From: Pseudomonadota bacterium
Lineage (GTDB): Bacteria > Pseudomonadota > Zetaproteobacteria > Mariprofundales > Mariprofundaceae
Assembly (NCBI GenBank): GCA_002401635.1
Contig: NVTQ01000035.1
Coordinates: 1-8,238 of the forward strand
DNA: 8,238 bases
Reading direction: 5' to 3'
This document shows positions 5,360-8,238 of this stretch, in pieces. The position numbers were made by a program, and so were the translations under genes. Positions within the stretch are counted from its first letter, which is position 1. Each line of letters begins with the position of its first letter. The notes under the pieces are model-generated. The model was not told the DNA's origin. It did no database searches and worked only from the letters and a program-made list of their open reading frames with translations.

Positions 5360-6909
5360 TATACACCTCCATTTTCAAAGTGATAATGCCCTGTATGCAA
5401 AGCACTTGGCCCCAAACGGGCATACTTAAACATCAAGTACAACTCAACTACAAACAACAGCGAATACATCACTACAAATGCAATCAATGAATTCTGCACC
5501 ATGCCTACATCCAGTGATGATGTAGATAAGTGTGTCGGCAATATGCCATAAACAGTCCAAGGTTGACGACCAAATTCAGCCACAAACCATCCCACTTCCA
5601 CGCCTATAAAAGGCAAAGGAATTGCCCACAGTGAAACCTTAAGCAACCATTTATTATTCCATGCGCTACCTCGATATGAGGCAACCAATGCATAAAACAT
5701 CAATAACACCAAAAATCCCCCAATCGCAACCATTACACGAAACGCCCAAAACATCGGGGCAACACGGGGAATGGTATCTTCGGCAGCCATATTTATTTGT
5801 GCCTGCGTCGCATCTATCGGGTTTTCATTATATTTTTTAAGTAAAAGTGCGTAACCTAAATCATTCACATGTGCATTAAATACTTGCCTCTGTGCATCTG
5901 TCGCTGTTTTATCCCGCATCGCAGGCAAATACTGGTAGGCCAAAAGACCACTATGAATACGCTTCTCGTTAGCCTCTACCAATTCTTTAATTCCAGGCAC
6001 TTCCCCATCCAATGAGCGCGTCGCAATAAGCCCCAATGCCATTGGTATATGAATACCATAACGCGTCTCTCCAGCCTCTTCATCAATCACACCAATTGCC
6101 GTAAAAGGTGCAGGTGCAGGCTCGGTTTCCCAAATTGCCTCAATCGCCGCCATTTTCTCAGGCTGGTATTCAGCCACATGGTAACCTGACTCATCACCCA
6201 ACATCACCACGGTTAGCGATACCACAGAACCCACTGCTGCCCCTATCAAAAATGAGCGCTTGGCAAACTCCATATCACGACCTTTAAGCAAATACCAAGC
6301 ACTGATTCCCATGACAAACACTGCGCCAGTGATGTAACCAGCAGAAAGCGTATGCAAAAATTTCACCTGAGCCATAGGGTTAAATAACAACTCTGAAAAG
6401 CTTTCCAGCTCCATACGCATAGTTTCAGGGTTGAAAAATGTCCCTACGGGATGTTGCATCCAACCATTGGCAATCAATATCCATAAAGCCGATAAATTTG
6501 ATCCCAATGCCACCAATACTGTCACCATCAAATGTTGTTTCTTACTCAGTTTATCCCAAGCAAAAAAGAACAGTCCAATAAATGTAGACTCTAAGAAAAA
6601 TGCCATTAAACCTTCAATAGCCAAGGCAACACCAAAAATATCACCTACATAATGTGAGTAATACGCCCAGTTTGAACCAAATTGAAATTCCATGGTCAGC
6701 CCTGTAACCACACCCATAGCAAAATTAATGGCAAAAAGCTTACCCCAAAATTTTGTCATATCTTTGTAAATTTGCTTACCTGTTTTAACGTACAAACTCT
6801 CCATCACCACCAATATTAGTGATAGACCTAATGTTAGAGGCACAAATAAAAAATGTATCAATGCCGTAAAAGCAAATTGTAACCGTGAAATATCTACCAA
6901 GGCTTCCAT
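5359..6909 (-). CDS. cydA: Cytochrome bd ubiquinol oxidase subunit I
   Basis: This 516-residue catalytic subunit oxidises ubiquinol and reduces O2 to water at the haem d site in the inner membrane, with very high oxygen affinity. Key residues fall at E. coli numbering: His19 (haem b595 axial ligand), His186 and Met393 (haem b558), Glu99 and Glu107 (proton path and haem d region), Lys252 and Glu257 in the quinol loop, Arg391, and Glu445 in GWFVAEFGRQPW. The periplasmic loop from about 250 to 385 is long, so this is the long-Q-loop (E. coli bd-I) type, not the short bacillus or cyanide-insensitive type. AGGAG precedes the ATG. Upstream, 55 bp away, is cydP; cydB overlaps the stop by one base. 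The C-terminus is slightly shorter than in E. coli (522). Confidence 0.98.
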   Translation of the reverse strand: MEALVDISRLQFAFTALIHFLFVPLTLGLSLILVVMESLYVKTGKQIYKDMTKFWGKLFAINFAMGVVTGLTMEFQFGSNWAYYSHYVGDIFGVALAIEGLMAFFLESTFIGLFFFAWDKLSKKQHLMVTVLVALGSNLSALWILIANGWMQHPVGTFFNPETMRMELESFSELLFNPMAQVKFLHTLSAGYITGAVFVMGISAWYLLKGRDMEFAKRSFLIGAAVGSVVSLTVVMLGDESGYHVAEYQPEKMAAIEAIWETEPAPAPFTAIGVIDEEAGETRYGIHIPMALGLIATRSLDGEVPGIKELVEANEKRIHSGLLAYQYLPAMRDKTATDAQRQVFNAHVNDLGYALLLKKYNENPIDATQAQINMAAEDTIPRVAPMFWAFRVMVAIGGFLVLLMFYALVASYRGSAWNNKWLLKVSLWAIPLPFIGVEVGWFVAEFGRQPWTVYGILPTHLSTSSLDVGMVQNSLIAFVVMYSLLFVVELYLMFKYARLGPSALHTGHYHFENGGV

Positions 6910-6964
6910 TTCATCTCCTGTTTAAAAAGTAAGCAACAATAAAATCGATATAAGAAAGCACCTG

Positions 6965-7099
6965 TTATTTAGGAAGCAGCACATCCGATAAATTTACTAT
7001 TTCGTGCCCCTCTGAAAAAAATACCCACCAAATAGCAAAAAGAACAGCCAGCTTCACAATCATTATCGTGGTAATTTCTTTAAATAAGTTATCTCTCAT
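6965..7099 (-). CDS. cydP: CydP-like small subunit of cytochrome bd oxidase
   Basis: A 44-codon gene lies directly upstream of cydA, with 55 bp between them. The peptide has a short charged N-terminus (MRDNLFKEI), one membrane helix containing KLAVLFAIWWVFFS, and a short polar tail (LLPK). The K-L-x-x-L-x-x-I-W-W-x-F-F-S pattern and the place before cydA fit the family annotated as cytochrome oxidase putative small subunit CydP. Its role in the complex is presumed to be assembly or stability, and is less well established than that of CydX. The ribosome site is weak (GGAT about ten bases before the ATG). It is the first gene after the putative cyd promoter region. Because the peptide is short, the family call rests on motif and context. 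Confidence 0.72.
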   Translation of the reverse strand: MRDNLFKEITTIMIVKLAVLFAIWWVFFSEGHEIVNLSDVLLPK

Positions 7100-7130
7100 G
7101 GCGATTATCCATAATTAAAAATTTATATTC

Positions 7131-7148
7131 TAATATAATCATATATTA
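7131..7148. promoter_or_regulatory. Perfect AT-rich dyad in the putative cyd promoter
   Basis: TAATATA and TATATTA form a perfect 7-bp dyad around a 4-base centre, 32-49 bp before the cydP start. The space between the AhpD-like gene and cydP (7100-7205) is very AT-rich and is the natural place for the cyd promoter. The dyad is therefore a candidate operator. It does not match the FNR consensus TTGATnnnnATCAA. In such AT-rich DNA some palindromes arise by chance. Confidence 0.35.
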
Positions 7149-7205
7149 AGTAAAAAGTTTAACCTAGAGGCTTGCTTACTCTAAATAACTTTTTTATAAA
7201 ACCGC

Positions 7206-7550
7206 CTACTTTCCAGAAAACTCTTCAAAAGCTTGCATGGCTTCAGCCGCATACATCAATGATGGACCACCACCCATATATACAGCCATACCCAGTGTTT
7301 CAGTCAACTCTTCACGGGTCACACCCAAAGCAATCAAAGCCTTCACATGAAAGCCAATGCAACCCTTGCAATGCCCAGCCACACCAATGGCCAAAGCAAT
7401 CAATTCTTTGGTTTTCTTATTTAACGCACCTTCTGCCAAGGCTGCACTTGCCATGCTCGAAAAGCCCTGCATGACATCGGGAATATCTTTACGAAGAGCG
7501 CCAATGCTCGCAGATAGTTCTTGGGTATACTTTGCGTATGTCTCAGACAT
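7206..7550 (-). CDS. AhpD-like/carboxymuconolactone decarboxylase family protein with CxxC
   Basis: This 114-residue all-helical protein belongs to the AhpD/CMD superfamily. The core motif runs from KTKELIALAI (47-56) to HCKGCIGFH (60-68), with the redox pair Cys61-Cys64 and His68. The final part, ALGVTREELTETLGMAVYMGGGPSLMYA, is the usual second helical half. CxxC members act as thiol-disulfide or alkylhydroperoxidase enzymes, usually as trimers or hexamers in the cytoplasm. Decarboxylase members lack the CxxC, so a redox role is favoured. GGAGG lies 7 bases before the ATG. It is 107 bp upstream of cydP on the same strand and 72 bp downstream of the DUF3047 gene. No partner peroxiredoxin (AhpC) is in the window, so it may instead be a stand-alone peroxidase. 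Confidence 0.88.
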   Translation of the reverse strand: MSETYAKYTQELSASIGALRKDIPDVMQGFSSMASAALAEGALNKKTKELIALAIGVAGHCKGCIGFHVKALIALGVTREELTETLGMAVYMGGGPSLMYAAEAMQAFEEFSGK

Positions 7551-7622
7551 ATATCGCCTCCATCAATACTTCTCATTATTTTATCTCATATAAACCTTGG
7601 AAAACATACTGCCTTCAAGCAT

Positions 7623-8238
7623 TTATTCGGATGTGAAATAAATATCACCAAATAAATTTATTGCGCGCAATCCACTGTTATCAGTATCTGTCATAATCGC
7701 TATCGCATCAATATATTTCACATCTTTTGCAAGACAATCCCGCAAGTCTTCACGCACATTGCGTTTATAATATTGCCATTGTCCAACATTTTCATTTCCA
7801 GATTCAACCGCGAACATCTGTGTGTTCGATGTATAAGGATTATCCCACTGTTCACCTTTTTGATGCGATGATGACCAGACATAATTCAATGCCACAGTTC
7901 TCCAGAAAAAAACACCGCCATCAATCACGACATAAATACGAGCCACATAATCATCACCCGCTTTATCATTTTCATTGATACCTGTCATGAGTTGCTCTGC
8001 TTTCCATGACCAATGCAACCAAGGTGTTTGTTCAATATTGATTCTTTTCTTAAAAAAAAGTCCCGATGCAGCACCTTGACTAACAGCTTTCAACACCTGT
8101 TTTTGAAGCACTGAATCCTTAACAAATGAATACTGTGTTTCACCTTTAAACTTCTTGTTTTTCCAACCCTCCAACGCACCTTCAGAAAACTGACCAACCA
8201 TTACAACTTGCGCACTGGCAGCCACACCCCATATCGGA
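7623..8238 (-). CDS. Exported DUF3047-domain protein, 5' end cut by the window
   Basis: About 200 residues match the DUF3047 pattern: FSEGALEGW near the start, GAASGLFFKK, TPWLHWSWKAE, GDDYVARIYVV, VALNYVWSSS, WQYYKRNVREDL, AIAIMTDTDNSG and FGDIYF. The function of this family is unknown. The pattern of tryptophans, an acidic GDD and a DTDN loop in a predicted beta-rich domain suggests carbohydrate or ligand binding, but that is only inference. A GTG at 8225 is the first possible start in the window, but the frame stays open to the edge and reads PIWGVAASAQVV. This looks like the end of a signal peptide with cleavage after ASA, so the true start lies outside and the mature protein is periplasmic. 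It is followed after 72 bp by the AhpD-like gene. Confidence 0.85.
   Translation of the reverse strand, partial: PIWGVAASAQVVMVGQFSEGALEGWKNKKFKGETQYSFVKDSVLQKQVLKAVSQGAASGLFFKKRINIEQTPWLHWSWKAEQLMTGINENDKAGDDYVARIYVVIDGGVFFWRTVALNYVWSSSHQKGEQWDNPYTSNTQMFAVESGNENVGQWQYYKRNVREDLRDCLAKDVKYIDAIAIMTDTDNSGLRAINLFGDIYFTSE

Noticed and set aside
7165..7183. A terminator after the AhpD-like gene (TAGAG...CTCTA)
   Set aside because: The stem is 5 bp with a 9-base loop, and the T-run lies well downstream. It is too weak to call.

Overview
The window is about 8.2 kb of AT-leaning bacterial DNA, dense with genes. Ten of the eleven protein genes lie on the minus strand. The proteins look proteobacterial: CydA and CydB align almost residue for residue with the E. 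coli long-Q-loop bd-I oxidase. A CydP-type small subunit, a di-heme cytochrome c peroxidase, a soluble zinc-binding chemoreceptor and a DUF3047 protein fit a free-living gamma-, beta- or zetaproteobacterium that meets low or fluctuating oxygen. I cannot name the genus.

The layout is given in the direction of minus-strand transcription, from right to left. At the right edge is an exported DUF3047 protein whose 5' end is cut by the window. Next come an AhpD-like CxxC protein and then the bd oxidase cluster cydP-cydA-cydB-cydX. Both small subunits are tiny (44 and 26 aa): CydP lies upstream of cydA and a short CydX lies just after cydB. A periplasmic di-heme cytochrome c peroxidase follows, ending in a strong hairpin, and then an unrecognised exported or membrane protein of about 154 aa. 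After that is a non-coding stretch that contains a previously unlisted 161-bp MITE-like element, with imperfect 18-bp terminal inverted repeats, a 4-bp ATAG target duplication and a perfect internal hairpin. Last are a cytoplasmic methyl-accepting chemotaxis protein with a C-terminal CZB zinc domain and a truncated haemoglobin, 24 bp apart. At the left edge a TusA-family sulfur carrier gene lies on the plus strand, convergent with the globin gene.

Functionally the region reads as an oxygen and redox-stress neighbourhood. The bd oxidase consumes O2 with high affinity and resists NO and peroxide. The di-heme peroxidase removes periplasmic H2O2. The AhpD-like protein may provide dithiol peroxidase chemistry in the cytoplasm. 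The globin may bind O2 or NO, and the soluble chemoreceptor may report a cytoplasmic redox or metal state to the flagellar motor. That joint role is inference from gene order. The molecular identities of CydA, CydB, the peroxidase, the chemoreceptor and the globin rest on motifs that are directly visible.

No rRNA, tRNA, CRISPR array or complete transposase gene was seen. No gene-free stretch exceeds 300 bases; the longest, about 250 bases at 2208-2456, is mostly the MITE-like element.
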